Assembly: GCA_022410635.1 (NCBI GenBank)
Contig: JAJVDF010000497.1
Coordinates: 62,001-126,000, forward strand
Direction: 5' to 3'
Source: Tretioscincus oriximinensis
Lineage: Eukaryota > Chordata > Lepidosauria > Squamata > Gymnophthalmidae
Length of the DNA stretch: 64,000 bases
The notes under the pieces were generated by a model. The model was not told where the DNA came from. It worked only from the letters and a program-made list of their open reading frames with translations, and searched no databases. Every line of letters begins with the position of its first letter. The stretch's first letter is position 1. Made by a program: the position numbers and the translations under genes. Of the stretch, positions 36,320 through 49,200 are shown piece after piece.

Positions 36320-37120
36320 CAAGCTGACTATATATTGAACACAATGAGCACCCTGCCCATCCCTCTCATTTTGGTTGTTGATAACTATATGGACAAATGA
36401 TTTACGAAAATTTGTAGTTGGTCTCATATTTCTTTGCTCCTATTCATCTACTGTCCTTAACTGTTGTCTTCACATCTCCTGTGTCCCTCAGACGTGCCAA
36501 GCACAATAAAAATATTTCTAGTATTTCTTCTATTTGTATCAGTTTCTTTGCCTAAAATGTATGAGCACTCTTTGCTGGTCATTGCCTCAAGAAAATAACT
36601 GAATTTTATTTGGTTCAGGATAGATTATTTGGTTTTTTTTGTGGTAAACAGAATTTAAGTAACCATCACCTGATCTAGAGTACTAAAGCATCTACTTTTT
36701 TCTTTTGTTGTTTGTCAGTGTCCAGCTTTCGTAGCTTAATATTTACTACAAAGAAGACTATTTCTTCAATTAAGTTGATATTTAGAATTAGTCTGCAACC
36801 GCACTAGGGCTAAAAACGGGATGCAACTTTCTTCATGATCTTGTTTAATTTTGCCTTTGTCCTCTTCTCCGGTATTATTGTCCCCTTTAATTCTCCATTT
36901 TCATTTTGCTACCTATAAAGTCAACCAGAATGCAGGATGACATTGCATTTATCTTTTTAATATTTAGGGTTACTCCAGATTCTGTACATTTCATATTTAC
37001 TTTCATAATGAATTTTTCTATTACTTCCTTAATGTCAGTTAATATAATGTCTATGTATTCAGAATTATTAATATTTTAAGTTCCAATTTGAATTCCAGAT
37101 GTCATTTCTTCCATGCTAGC
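36320..37120 (-). mobile_element. RTE/BovB-like LINE, reverse-transcriptase C-terminal remnant
   Basis: The minus strand gives, in broken frames, DIKEVIEKFIMKVN, SGVTLNIKKINAM and VDFIGSKM, then KLRKLDTDKQQKKKVDALVL, the order of the thumb/C-terminal part of BovB-type reverse transcriptase (LNIKKTK ... FLGS ... ESWT ... RRIDAFEL). Many stops and frameshifts. BovB is common in squamates, where it is known for horizontal transfer. Confidence 0.6.
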
Positions 37121-38307
37121 ATTCTACTATGCCAGCATATATCTAGCATATATAATAATAGAATTTAGGATTCACACATAAAAAACCTTTAATGAGTGTA
37201 AAAAACTGACCACCACCATCCCTCCAGATGCAGCAGGTGAATCCTATAGCCATTAAAAGTGAAAAGCTCTATCCTGATTTTTATAAAAGATATTGTAGAA
37301 ATAGATATTTGTCTTTTTTCCTTTTTCATATTAAATCACATTGTCTTTCCATTTACTTTTACAATAATTCCTTGCTTGATGTAGAGATTTTTCTGCAAAA
37401 GAATAATAAACAATGTTGGCACACCCAAGACCCTTGACATATTTCACATTCTAAACTGATTTGAAAGTTTGCTGTAAGTAATTGTGCAAATAAGTAAATT
37501 AGCAGGCAGCTTAATGGCAATCCAAGTTGATTGAAGGTGCATACAAATACAGAACGATAAAAGCCCATTGGTACCCAGAAAGAAATCACTAGCTTTACTT
37601 CTCTGGGGAATTGATTTCTTTCTTTCTTTTTTTCCTTGGTTGTACTTGACCTAAATCAGCTCTGTTGCTTACAGGTATTAGCACATGGGGAAACCCTTTA
37701 GGACAGACAATCAGGCCAATCCATTTTTGCTTTTGCACCTATATCCTTTTTAAGCTTCATCCCTGCCTCATCCACTCTGTCAATGCCAATTTGAATGAGA
37801 AGTGCTTCTAGGTTAATGAAATGTTTGCAGCTGGTTTCTTTATAGTTCCCAATAGTCGCAGCATATGGCTATGACCAAATCAAGGACAACCAGAAAAGCC
37901 CTATGACCTCGACAACCCAGGATCACAATAAATAAAAAAAAATCCCCTGAGGACAGAAAAATGTGATCTGTATTCCTTCTCTTCCTCTACTGAATGTACT
38001 GTAGGTTGTTAATCTCAAGGTGATTCTCTGTGCTTAATTTTATATTGGGATTTGTGGGTTGTCCTCTAATGCCACCTCCTCACCAGCTGTTCAGTGCAGC
38101 CAACGCTGAAATATGAGCTCTGTTTTCAGGTTCTGATGAGGTCTGCAATACTATCTCATACATACAAAACAAACCCTTTGAAAAGCGAAGCGCTGGATTC
38201 TGAATCAACATGCTTAGATTTGTACTGAGGGGCTCCATGGAAAGATGTTTAAATAATTTATATGCCAAGAAGTATTTAATATCTTATACATCAATTGAAA
38301 GTGATAA
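37121..38307. other. Intergenic, no gene recognised
   Basis: AT-rich DNA with no clear repeat ends or coding potential. Confidence 0.4.
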
Positions 38308-38330
38308 TAAGAATATAAGAAGAACCCTAC

Positions 38331-38592
38331 TGTTTGGTGTAGTGGTTAGAGTGTTGGACTTGTACCTGGTAGTCTCCCGGTTCGATTCCCCACTCCTCCA
38401 CGAAAGCCAGCTGGGTGACCTTGAGCCAGTCACAGTTCGTTGAACTCTCTCAGCCCCACCTACTCCACACGGTGTCTGTGGTAGAGAAAGCAGCAAAAGC
38501 TATGTGCACCACCCTATGGTTGTCCGCCCTGAGACCTTTGGGTATAGGGCGGGATACAAGTACAAATAAATAAAATAAATAAATAATAAATA
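38331..38592 (+). mobile_element. tRNA-derived SINE, full length, sense reference copy
   Basis: Head TTTGGTGTAGTGGTTAGAGT (box A) and CCCGGTTCGATTCCCC (box B), the expected internal RNA polymerase III promoter. Body CCAGCTGGGTGACCTTGAGC and TCTCTCAGCCCCACCTACTC. Tail GCCCTGAGACCTTTGGGTAT then (AAATAAAT)n. Sequence just left of it (AAGAATATAAGAAGAACCCT) resembles the start of the 8755 repeat, so it may sit in an older element. Confidence 0.9.
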
Positions 38593-41500
38593 TTGGATCA
38601 CAGCTTAGCTATTTTGCACACTGGCCCATCAGTTGCATCTGGACATCGCAAGCAACTGATGGGTCAGATACAAGAACACCACCTTACTTGCTCTGAAATC
38701 TCTGTAAATAACCTTTAGGGTCATACTTTCTGTCCCTGTGTCTAGAGACAATCTAAGGCATCTTTCCTCCCTTTCTTTTAAGAAGCAATTAGTGTTTATA
38801 AATAACGTGGCATGAGCAAAGTATAGGAACAATACTTTGTAGGAATTTCTAAGCTGACAGTGGTGTCTGGGAACCGGAACTGAGGAAATAGTAGTTAATG
38901 GGACCAATCCAGCCCTCTATTTATAAGCGCCTTTTCAACAAAAAGGAGTTTCAGTCTATCTTAAGGGTGTTCACAAAATTTTGGGGTGTCATTTCTGTTA
39001 CAGCTTCTGTAATCCCGTTTTTATATTCCCATATCTATTTAATGTGATTGTCTTTTATAAGACATCCTTCTTTTAGTGTGTGTGTATCTGTAATCATAAT
39101 TTTGTCTAATCTCTCTTTGATACTTATGAACACCTTCTGATCCTATGCTACTACTTACTTTTTATTACTTGTCATTTTCTTGTCTCTGGAAACGGATATA
39201 TATTTTTAGTTAACAAATTTTAAATCTTTCTTCTCTCCTGAAAATTATTTTGTCCTAATTCAGTTTTTCAGGACTGAAGTTGGATTAGGCTTTCTGAAGT
39301 ATCTGTATCCAAGCCATTAGAAAGCTGATGTGGAATTATTACATCCAAATGATTGTTTTTTCCCCTCCTGCTTGTACCAACTCTGTTTCAAGCACCAATA
39401 CAGCCTTTGCTCTGTGACGTTTTATTGCTGATTGTAAACTCTGAGGCTGTAAAACTGATTTCATCATACTTATTTCAAAACATTCTGATGTGGAAGTTTT
39501 TATCTAGGCCAGTTGTATAGCTTATCTGTATAAGTCAAAAATATATAGTTAAGGTATAAAGTCTTTCAAAATGGGTTTGGAAACAAGGACTATTTTAATT
39601 GTACTTTGGTACCCAGTCACTGGAATAATACAGATTCATCCACAGCTTCAGAATCACATCACATTATTTGTAATGAATTAACAAGAGAAAGAAAAAGGAA
39701 ATAAAGGGTGCTGTGGTTACGATCCCCTTTCTTGTGGTTCCATTACTCAATGTCACTACTTCCTTTCAATCGTATTTACTGAAGCATTTAAAATGAGTTG
39801 GGGGAAGGGCTATACATAGTTCAAGGTAAGGCACAGGATTTCTATGCAAGAAATTCCAAATGTAGGCAGTGCCATCTACTTATTTATTTCACTATTTTTC
39901 ACTATTCTGAAATAAACCATTCCCCAAAGTGCTTTATTTTAGAATATCCAAAAATAGAGGAATAAGGTAAGAGATATCCAAACAGAGCTGGGAAAGAAGT
40001 GCTTGTAATCATAAAAAGCTTCTGATCATGTTTATACAGTCTATCCTCAGTTTAAGCAGCTTCCCTCAGTTTTTACTGCTGCACTTTAGAAAAATTGTGA
40101 GCCACCACATTTTCAATTGATTTGTATTGCATCATTTTGAACCCGATTCCCATAGATGGGTGTAGGTGCCACTAGTACTAAGATTGCTTGTCCAAGTAGG
40201 AGAAAAGCATAGGAGAGCAATCTGTGAAAGGGAAGGTTGTTGAAATGGCAATCGTATCATAGGAAAAGCATGGGAACCTTTGAGTTACTATGAAAACTCC
40301 AATCAAAAAGGGAAGCTAAGGAAGACGATCTTAGGCTGCATCCATATGGCGACACTTTGTAGTGCTATTTCTAAGTATCTGTCAATACAGATAATTCAGC
40401 AAATTCTGATTGTTATTGGAAGAGTCTAATTGGATAGAAACTTGTCCAATGGGAAGGTTTGTATCATTCCCAGCACATGTTTCTAACAGATTAGTAGCTC
40501 AGTTTGTCCCACCACCACCTGCCAACCCACTGCCACTGTGCCACATTTTAAATGGTAATGCAACACTTAGAGAGGGAGGGATTTAGGGAAGCTGCCACCT
40601 CTTGCTTTGCTGCCACAACTGCGCACTCTAATAGTGCTACTCTGGACCTCATTGGCTGATGCCTCCTCCTGCTACCCAATGGCTTTCCTAGCTATAAAGT
40701 GTCTTCTCCCTTTTTTCATACCACAGCTGCCCACTTCCCTGTGACTGGCTGCTCCTCGTGGCTTTTGAAATGGTTGGTTCTCTCACGGCATCTATACATG
40801 GTTCCCAGACTTGTCTAAAAAATCTTCCCTTGTTCCTTCTGCTTGCATTATCTTTTGTTGAATAAAAAAATCATATCTTCAATTTCATATTGTGTTCTAT
40901 AATGTAACCTGTAATTATCCCCATTTGTTTTGTGTTTTAAACCTTTTAAAGTAAGCTATTTGATACGATTAGGAAAAACTGCTGACCACTTAAATTTTGC
41001 TGACCATCCTCATAAATTGGTAAATGGACTGCTCACACATTATGCATGGGTGAAATGAGTTTGATTTGGATCAGAACATGGATTCATGTTTCGGCCACAA
41101 CTTTCCACACTGCTGCTGCAGAGCTCTTCTGCATGCTGCTGAAGTGGATGTGGACAGTTTTTAAGAGCAATAGTGGAGTGATTCTTAGCTTGATGCAAAT
41201 GCTGCAGTCTTATCAAAGTCCAAAACTATTCCTCAGAGCAAATGCATGAAGGGTTATGAACATTTTACTATATTTCTAATAGGAGAAAATATTCTATAAT
41301 ACATTAGAGCTGAAATAAGAAAATTCTTCAGAATAACATACGCAATTTTAGAATGTAATGCTTATGAATAACTGCCACCTTTATCACTTTCACATTAACA
41401 CTTATAAAGGTTTATCCAGATGATACATATGTTTTTGTACATATCTGAATTTGAAGAAACATGACAGAGCATTCTTTATGCTTAAGGGGGAGGGGAAAGG

Positions 41501-41754
41501 AAGGCTTTCTTTTAACATCTAAAGGGATTTAATTTAAATTTTTGTGGCCTAAATGTGGAGGTGAAGCTGCTGTTGCTGCCATTCATCTGTGAGCAGAGAG
41601 CCAAGAATTTTCCCTAGATGCTGCTGCTCATGTGCATTATTAGTCGTACAAGTGTAAGGTTTCAGTGCTCAGTCAACCATGCATTTGGGCTCAGCGCGGC
41701 AATTATCATTTCTGTATTTTAATAGCCAGGACGGAGTAGCATTTGTTAAACACA
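38593..41754. other. Intergenic, no gene recognised
   Basis: No supported gene or RNA. Part of the 15603 foldback motif appears near 39268 (CAGGACTGAAGTTGGATTAG). Confidence 0.4.
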
Positions 41755-43080
41755 AAATACTTAATTTTTTTAAATATATATATATTGTTTTCTTATTTTC
41801 CAATTATACATATATTACCAAATTTGTAATTACATATTTACAATTGCATGTATTTCCCTCTCCCCTCCCTCTCCCATAGTTGATTTGTTTCATAATATTT
41901 AGAGAAGCTAAACTAGATCATAGCCATTTTTACACAGTGTAAATCATAGTAATCTTATATCTTTTCACTTGATCTACTCCATACATCAATAGATAATTTT
42001 TAACGGATTCCCAATTCTGCTTAACTTGAAGTAACTTTTGTTTGTTCTCATTGTAATTAATTCTTACATGTCTAATTTCCACAGCCATTTTTTCAATAAT
42101 ATAATTGTGCCATTCTTCAATTGTACGCTTAGATATATCCTTCCATTCTTTTAATATTATAATTTGAGCACATGATAATAAATTTTGTATGATGTTCCTT
42201 ATTTGGCTATTTGTTATATTGTCTAGATCACTTTTAAAAGTTGCCATTTTATCCGTTATTACTAGGTTGCAATTGTATAGTTTGTTAATTTCTTTTTGTA
42301 CTTTTTCCAGAATACTTGTGCTTCGGCACAACTCCAATAAATATGGTAATAATCTGCCCTGATCTGACACCCATGCCAGCAATTGTTAGTTAAGTTGGGC
42401 ATATAATGTGCCAATTGGACTGGCTTTTTGTGTCATTTATGAATTATTTTCCTCTTTGCTTCCTTTAGGTTGTTCATTTTCTCCACTTTTATTTCTTTAA
42501 TTGATCTTTTAATTGTTTGGAATTCAATGTTTAATTCTGGGTTCCATTTATTTTTAATTTCCATTATAACTTTATCCTTATTGCAATTTATACTTCTATA
42601 TATCATTGTTGTAATCTTGTTTTGCTTTTTTATGACCATTCTAATTATTAATTCTATTGGTGTGCCTTGTCTTTTGTTTTACTTGAATTTCTTATATACC
42701 TTGCTATGGCTACAGATTGTAGCCATAAACCATTTCCTATTAAATCTGTTATGAGTTGATATGATAGTGGATTTCATAGAGCTGCTCTAATGACTTTATT
42801 CCTTTTTTTTAGTTCTTTTAACGCTCTATTCAAATTTATTTCATTATTAGGATTTATATGAAAAAGTGGTTCCATTTTACAATTGTTCATTGAGATGTTC
42901 CATAAATTAGATTTATTCCAAATCTTTATTAAATTCTTGAACTATTCTTGCGTGTTTGTCCTTATATGTCTTTGGTTAAATAGTATATCTTTATTCTTCA
43001 GATTATTTTGTATTTTTATTATTTCTGCCCAATTTTTTGTTGAAATACTCAGTTTATGAATTTAAAAAATAAAATTCTGT
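41755..43080 (-). mobile_element. L1-like LINE, ORF2 C-terminal part, antisense
   Basis: On the minus strand, joined across a frameshift, it encodes the end of L1 ORF2. At 42381-42328 there is a CX3CX7HX4C cysteine motif (CWHGC ... H ... YWSC), diagnostic of L1-type ORF2 C-termini. It is followed by DLDNITNSQIRNIIQNLLSC, LKEWKDISKRTIEEWHNYII and VKQNWESVKNYL. 5' truncated near 43080. Its 3' end lies near 41755 in a T-rich stretch. Same family as 25750. Confidence 0.85.
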
Positions 43081-43776
43081 GCCTGGAATGGAATGAAGTG
43101 TGCTGAATAACTTAGTCCTAATTAGTGGTTTTTCACAATTTTCTTAATGATACTAACATCATGGAAACTCACAAGACATCATAATTCAACCTATCCCTTC
43201 CCAAGGATTGTGTTTACATGGGCTCATCTACAGCCAACTATCAGGTCCCTATAAGCACTTGCCAGGGCTCTGTAACTTGCACATGAGGTTAAGCTTTCTT
43301 GGAGTGTTGCTCTTAGTTACAACAGTAATTTTGCCATTGGAAAATGAAGCTGATTAACAGTGTTGAGAGCATGCGCCTTCTGATCTAGCAAAATCTTGAC
43401 ATTCAATATCTACAACTATCATCAGAGATTCCCTACATGATTAACAAAATGTTATGTGGCTTGCTGTCAAATTTGTCTATATTTGACACATCGGTATTTT
43501 GATACTTCAACTGAACTGGAGAAAAAAAAATCAACTGTAATATGTACTTCCAATGGAATTGTTAGCTTGTGGTTATTCATGTTATTCATGCCATAATAAC
43601 AAGAACTCTCATGATGAAACTATATTATTCTGTGGTTAAATATAGAAGGTGCTTTATAATGCCTTAGAGTACTTTTTTAAGCAGATAATCAAAATCAATA
43701 AGACATCTATTTTAAAAGCGGAAGGAGGCTTTCCTCACCTTGACTGGAATTTGTGTGTGTATGTAAACAATATATA

Positions 43777-43955
43777 TTTATTTATTTATGTATTATTTAT
43801 TTATTTATTTACATTTTTATACCGCCCTATACCCGTAGGTCTCAGGGTGGTTAACAATAAAACCATAATAAAAACATTAAAAACAGCCTTTTCTAAAAAT
43901 GGGGAGGAGACAGTAGTTTTCTAGCCAAAGGCCAAAGAGGTGCGTCTTTTCCATG
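43777..43955 (-). mobile_element. LINE 3' end with TATTTA repeats, antisense
   Basis: TTTATTTATTTACATTTTTA, then CGCCCTATACCCGTAGGTCT, GGTTAACAATAAAACC and GCCAAAGGCCAAAGAGGTGC. Same block order as 30905. Confidence 0.7.
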
Positions 43956-44398
43956 AGAAAATTACCCATGAACGTATCACTAACGTGACACTCATAGATG
44001 TACTGTTAAAAGACTATTTCAAACAACTGCATGTGAAGGACAGGACTTGAAGAGCAAGCAGTAAAAATACTTTGGCACAACAAAACACACAGTTTTCAGT
44101 GGTTTTCATGGAGATTAGCAGAGTAAACAGAGAAGTTAGCTTAAGGCTCAGACTTACGGCAGCTTTCAATCAATTTCAATAGTGTTCATTTATGTGTTCA
44201 CTTTGAATTTTTATAATGGTTTATTAAAGCTATCCAGGCTGGTTGTTGTCACCACTTTTTCTCACAGTAGGATCAGTCTATCAAATAACCACTGATTTTG
44301 TGCAAGAGTGGGTATGAGGGAGGATCATGGCATGAAGGGTATAATCCAGCAGTCCACAAAGAATCTCTCATCCTCACTGTGAACCAATCTATCATGGA

Positions 44399-44669
44399 TA
44401 AGGTTGCCAGACTTCCTGGGAAGGTGGGACAATCCCGGCTTTGGAGACTAAAATATAGTCCCCTCTGGGTTTTAAGAGAAAATACTGGATTTCTACATTC
44501 CCCGATGCTGCATCTTGTGTTTTTGACAGGAGAACAGAGAGCTTTTGTGCAGCTTTGTTCTGCCTGTCTCACAAGCGTGCATGTGTATACGTGCGTGTGT
44601 GTGGGCACATGTGTGTGCATGCCTCTCCTCCCCATCACGGTTTTGGGCTGCCAAAATATGGCAACCCTA
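44399..44669. mobile_element. hAT-type MITE, older copy
   Basis: Ends TAAGGTTGCCA and TATGGCAACCCTA. The flanks ATCATGGA and ATTGTGGA match at six of eight bases, fitting a decayed 8-bp hAT target duplication. Inside, CCTGTCTCACAAGCGT and a TG/CG-rich stretch are shared with the copy at 52374. Confidence 0.75.
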
Positions 44670-45110
44670 ATTGTGGAGCCATTTTGGAGACCAGAAATTA
44701 GAGATAGGAGGAACTGCATAATGGTAACATTGCTTTGCTTTGTACATATGCAGGTGTGCAAAAGTAGCTTTGCATGAGGTTAAGGGAATGGAAACCTAAC
44801 CAGATGCCTAGCAATGATGTGTTGCCTTGAAGAAGGCAGCAAAGGGGAAGGGGGAATGTTTAGTAGACACACCCACAGCGATAGGATTGGAAAGTGAAAA
44901 GTATATCCAGCACACAAACAACCAGGTTTTCCTGTAGTGGGGAAACTGGAATCTTGTGTCCCCTGTGTGGCCGCAAAATCCAGTTTGGAACTGAGTTAAA
45001 AAAAACTAGTTTCATATGGGGCGACTCTCGTTTCACTCTCCTTCTGGTCAGTGAAACAGCCTTAGTGTTACAGATGTTAAGAAGCTACTGTGTATGGTAT
45101 TATTATGGAA

Positions 45111-45202
45111 GGCTGCATCCAGATATTGCTTATTTATTTTGCAAAATTTGGATAGCATAGAATAAATATAACAAAATAAGCAAGCAATGTGTGGATGAAG
45201 CC
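45111..45202. repeat. Foldback MITE-like repeat (GGCTGCATCCAGA)
   Basis: The left arm 45111-45142 (GGCTGCATCCAGATATTGCT) pairs with the right arm 45173-45202 (AAGCAATGTGTGGATGAAGCC region). Single GGCTGCATCCA-type arms also occur near 27068 and 40334. Confidence 0.7.
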
Positions 45203-48200
45203 AAACAAAACATCCTTAAAACAATAATATTTTGCTGCAGATAACATATAGCCATTTTTTTCTTGAAGCTCACAATCTGGCACTGAAGCAATGAAGTATG
45301 GCTGATACTATATATAAATGACCAGTGTTCCTGTTTCCTTGGAATAAATCCTTTTTGTATTCTCAGAATTTTGGGAACACAGGACTTGATGGAATGTTAG
45401 CCTAGAATAAATAATGTCTCAACAAAGAGATATAAGGCCATTTTTCTGTTCTGTGCAGGCTGCCCTTCAGTTAGATGTAATAAAGAAAAAATGCCTTTAT
45501 TACTCCAAAGAAGAGATCATTTTCTACAGAACCCGAAATTAAATAAATGATGCTGTAATAGCAATAAAAAATTCTGTGTTTTATCCGTGTTTAAATTACT
45601 GCAGAATCCTAAACACGTCTACTCAGACTTATGTGTTATCGAAAGTGGGTGGACTATGGCCCTAGTCACACTTATACTTTTAATATGCAGACACAAGGGG
45701 GTGTTCGGAGCACAATGATACTTACATGANCCCANTCCATATGTTAATGGAGTTTTCACAACACACTCAGAAAAAATGTCTTTTGCCCCACAATATTCTT
45801 TAGTTGATGTTTTGCAATATTACCATGCCTGTAGTTGGGAAAGCAAGAAGCCTTCCTGTATACCACTTCTTAACGGGATTGCTGACTGGGCATGTTCAGT
45901 ATTTACTTCCTCATTAGGTGTCTTGATGATCCTACCCAGATTTACATATAAAATGTTTCTCACATGGTGGATTTTAACCCCCATGTGCCTGCAACCTTAT
46001 ACCTTGAAGAACAAGCTTAATCCATTTTTTTTTCTGGAGTAAATCAGAAAAATAAAAAAAAGATTAAGCTGATTCTTCAGGACTGAAAAAAACCTTAAAA
46101 GTAAAACTAGGGCTTTGATATATAAAACTGAATCTTGAACAGGTAACCAAAGAAAAAGAAAGATGGTTGTCGTGCTCTTTTTAATAACTGTACAGCAGGG
46201 GGACATTTCAGTAGATCTGCCCTACCATGCAAGCCACATCTGTTGAAATTNCCCTTTTCTGTACAAGTAGTAAAAGGGATAGAAGTACTGTTGCCCTTTC
46301 CATTTGGTAACGTTAATCTTTTCTTTAAAAGAAAAGGTTGCAGCATGTAGTGTTCCTGCTCAGTGTTCCAGCCAACTATTCCCATTTCCACATCTCATGA
46401 ACTGTTGTAAGGGTTATAATTCTTCTTCTCCCCTGGCATTTTTCTAAAGAAAGAGCAAAGGCTTTTTCTTCCACTCTATAGCTTTAGAAAAAGAATTTCC
46501 TTTCATTTACAGGAAAGGAAGAAAAGATTGGGGCCATATTTCACATGCACGGGAGTGCCAAATGTCTCACATTGTGGCCTTGGCAAGAAGCCCTTCCTAA
46601 CAGTAGCAATCAATCTTTGGTGGTGGGGGAAAGTAAAAGGAGCTGCACATTTTGCTGTGCTAATAGTGAACCCCACCTCACTTCAAAGAATGGGTGGCAG
46701 AAGATTTTCCTTTCAAAATCGAATTAATGCTTTTAAGTTTTTGCAAAGCCTCAGCTTTTAATGATTCTATTCTGTCTCCTTGCGTAAAGAATAAGGAGGC
46801 TGTTACAGAGAGGTATCATGCCTCCCAGACCTCAAAAGACAGTCCCAAGATTGTTTTATTAGTGTATTCTGCAATCAGCCCGTGGGCCATTCTGCACTTT
46901 CCTCTAATCAAGATCCATTAATAGTTTCAGCAAAAACATAGAAAAACACAGTGATTTTCAGGCTTTTTCTTTCTGCACANACTCATAATTCATATCTGGA
47001 TTTCCACTAGACTTTGATGCTGAGATTTACTATCATGCTAGGTTCTTCTGGGAATTTTTGTTCTAGATGTCAGAATCCTTGGGGAATTGCAATGTTTATG
47101 CAGCCAGCATTTTTTAGACTAAGCATAGCTGTGAAGCAGATGGTCTCTCATGATCCTGAATCACTGGGCCAGATTGTCTCCTGGGTACCAGATGGCAGAG
47201 TTTGACTCCCTTTTAATAATAAAGATTCTCAAACAAGCTGCATAGCCACATACCTGGCCTTCTATAATGAATCCAGACCGTGCTCAGGCTGGAGGCCCAC
47301 AGCGATTTAAAAACCACTACATTGCTATAATCTGGAATGTAGGAATTGCGTGTCTGTGCACACCAAACATGTATATTCAATGACCAATGCCTCAGTTCCG
47401 TAACATCTCTCATTGATTTCATCACAGTGTATTCTGAGAATTTTTTTTTTNCTCGCAACAGCCAATAGAAACAACTGCCATGTTCTCAATTGTTTTAATA
47501 TCTCGTGTCTAATTTGTGCCCACGCATATGGTTTAGTGAGTACAGGGATTCTCCAGAACGATGCCTGAATATCTGAGTAGTAGTTTATTCCAGGAAAGAN
47601 GGAGTTTATTGTGGGCTGACTACTGAAAAGCACCTAGCACTTGTGCCCGAGTCTTCCTGATTGCGCTACGAATGGGGTAGAAAAATGTTGTGTGGCCGCA
47701 GCATGGTCAACAGAAGCTGGCATCTTTGGTCAACCTGGTTTGCACTCCCAGAATCCCTTCTGATCTGTCTNTCTGCTCAACTTACAGACACACTTAGTCC
47801 TCTTCTTCATTTACTGTATCTGGATGTGTTTGTATTCATCTTGTAGCACGGAATACCTGGAAATATAGTGGTAGGCCTAGCTAATGTAAGTTTTACTCCA
47901 ACTTCAGTTCACCTTTGGAGTAAGGTAAAACAACAGCAACATTTAACAATTTTCCTTGTACATTACCTAACCAAGAAAATCCAGCTTTTATACAGATAAA
48001 GCTGGAAAGGAAAGGTTCTAGCACTTTGCTGATTTAGGTGTATCTAGAACATATTATTTTACTTCCTTTTCTTTGTATGTCCTTCAAGTAAGTTTTAGAA
48101 AAGGAAACAGTATTGTAACCCTTTCCCTTTTCTGTGTTCTGTTCAAAATTTTGTTACAGAAGTGTTACTGTTTTAATTACTTCATGGCTTTCTAAAGTTG

Positions 48201-48388
48201 CTGGAGCTCTTGTTAATAGGTGTTACTGCAAGTGACTGAAGTGAATCTACATTTAATGCTAATTCACCTGACAAACCCAAATCTTCTAAGCCCATAATAA
48301 AAGTTATTGTTGGGGAAAAGGCATGTAGGACACATTCTGAATAAAGATCATTTTATCATTGTACTGTCTGGTTTTCATAGATACACAT
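45203..48388. other. Intergenic, no gene recognised
   Basis: No supported coding sequence; short open frames on both strands appear random. Confidence 0.4.
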
Positions 48389-48389
48389 G

Positions 48390-48610
48390 GAATCATAGAG
48401 TTGGAAGCCATTGGTTACTACCTCCTGCTCAATGCAGGATTTACTAAAGCATCCCAGACAGATGGCTCTCCAGCCTCTGTTTGAAGACTTCCAGCAGAAG
48501 AGAACTCACCACCTGCTGTGGCAAACTGTTCCACTGGTTTATCACCCTTACTGACCCAATATTTGAAATTCCTTTCCTTCTTCAGTGCTACTAAAATGAA
48601 ATTGGAGTAC
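48390..48610 (+). repeat. Dispersed repeat, CR1-related type
   Basis: GAATCATAGAGTTGGAAGCC, then CTGCTCAATGCAGGATTTAC and CCAGCCTCTGTTTGAAGACT, a well-known reptile/bird interspersed repeat pattern. Diverged and non-coding. Confidence 0.7.
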
Positions 48611-49084
48611 GTCATATCTGGGAATTTGGAGTCATAGCCCATTTTATTTTGCTNGGTCAAATAAACTAAAGTTTTTGAGGGGATGAAATTAGATCTTGTG
48701 GGATGAAAATGAGAATGAGTGGTTCTTAGATCACTCCATCCAATGATAAGCATTATTGTGGGTGTTGTACACTGAGCAGACGTGATTCCATTATCGGGGA
48801 AGGGGCACACGGCTGTACTGGGCAACACCCTTGTAGCCACACTAGCAACAATGTCTTCCCAGTTTTCTTCTGAGATTTTTCGCTTTTGTGAAATGGATTT
48901 GCATGCTGACACCATCAATATGCCTAAGCATTTCTGGAGGAAAAAGCAGAGTATGTCCCTTTGCTGTTCCTAGGTTTTCCACATAATAAGCAAGATAAAG
49001 CTTTGCACCTTTAAAATGGGTACAGAAAACTGCTCTTCCTTCCCTACTTTTAGATGTGGCTGTTTTAATATATTAACTTGGGCT

Positions 49085-49165
49085 TTTAGTGTTAACTGCC
49101 CTGAGACTTTCAGGTATAGGGTGGTATAGAAATGTAAATAAATATATAAATAAATATTTTCTTCT
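49085..49165 (+). repeat. SINE/LINE tail fragment, sense
   Basis: TGCCCTGAGACTTTCAGGTA then TAGGGTGG and (AAATAAAT)n. It ends just before the open frame at 49201. Confidence 0.7.
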
Positions 49166-49200
49166 CAGATACAGCAAGCATTAGAAGCTGTACCTGGTGA

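Noticed and set aside
38331..38410. A tRNA gene, from good box A and box B sequences
   Set aside because: No complete cloverleaf is formed, and the sequence continues into a SINE body and tail shared with other copies.
44273..44777. Open frames of about 160 codons on both strands
   Set aside because: They lie over the hAT MITE at 44399-44669 and have no protein-like features.
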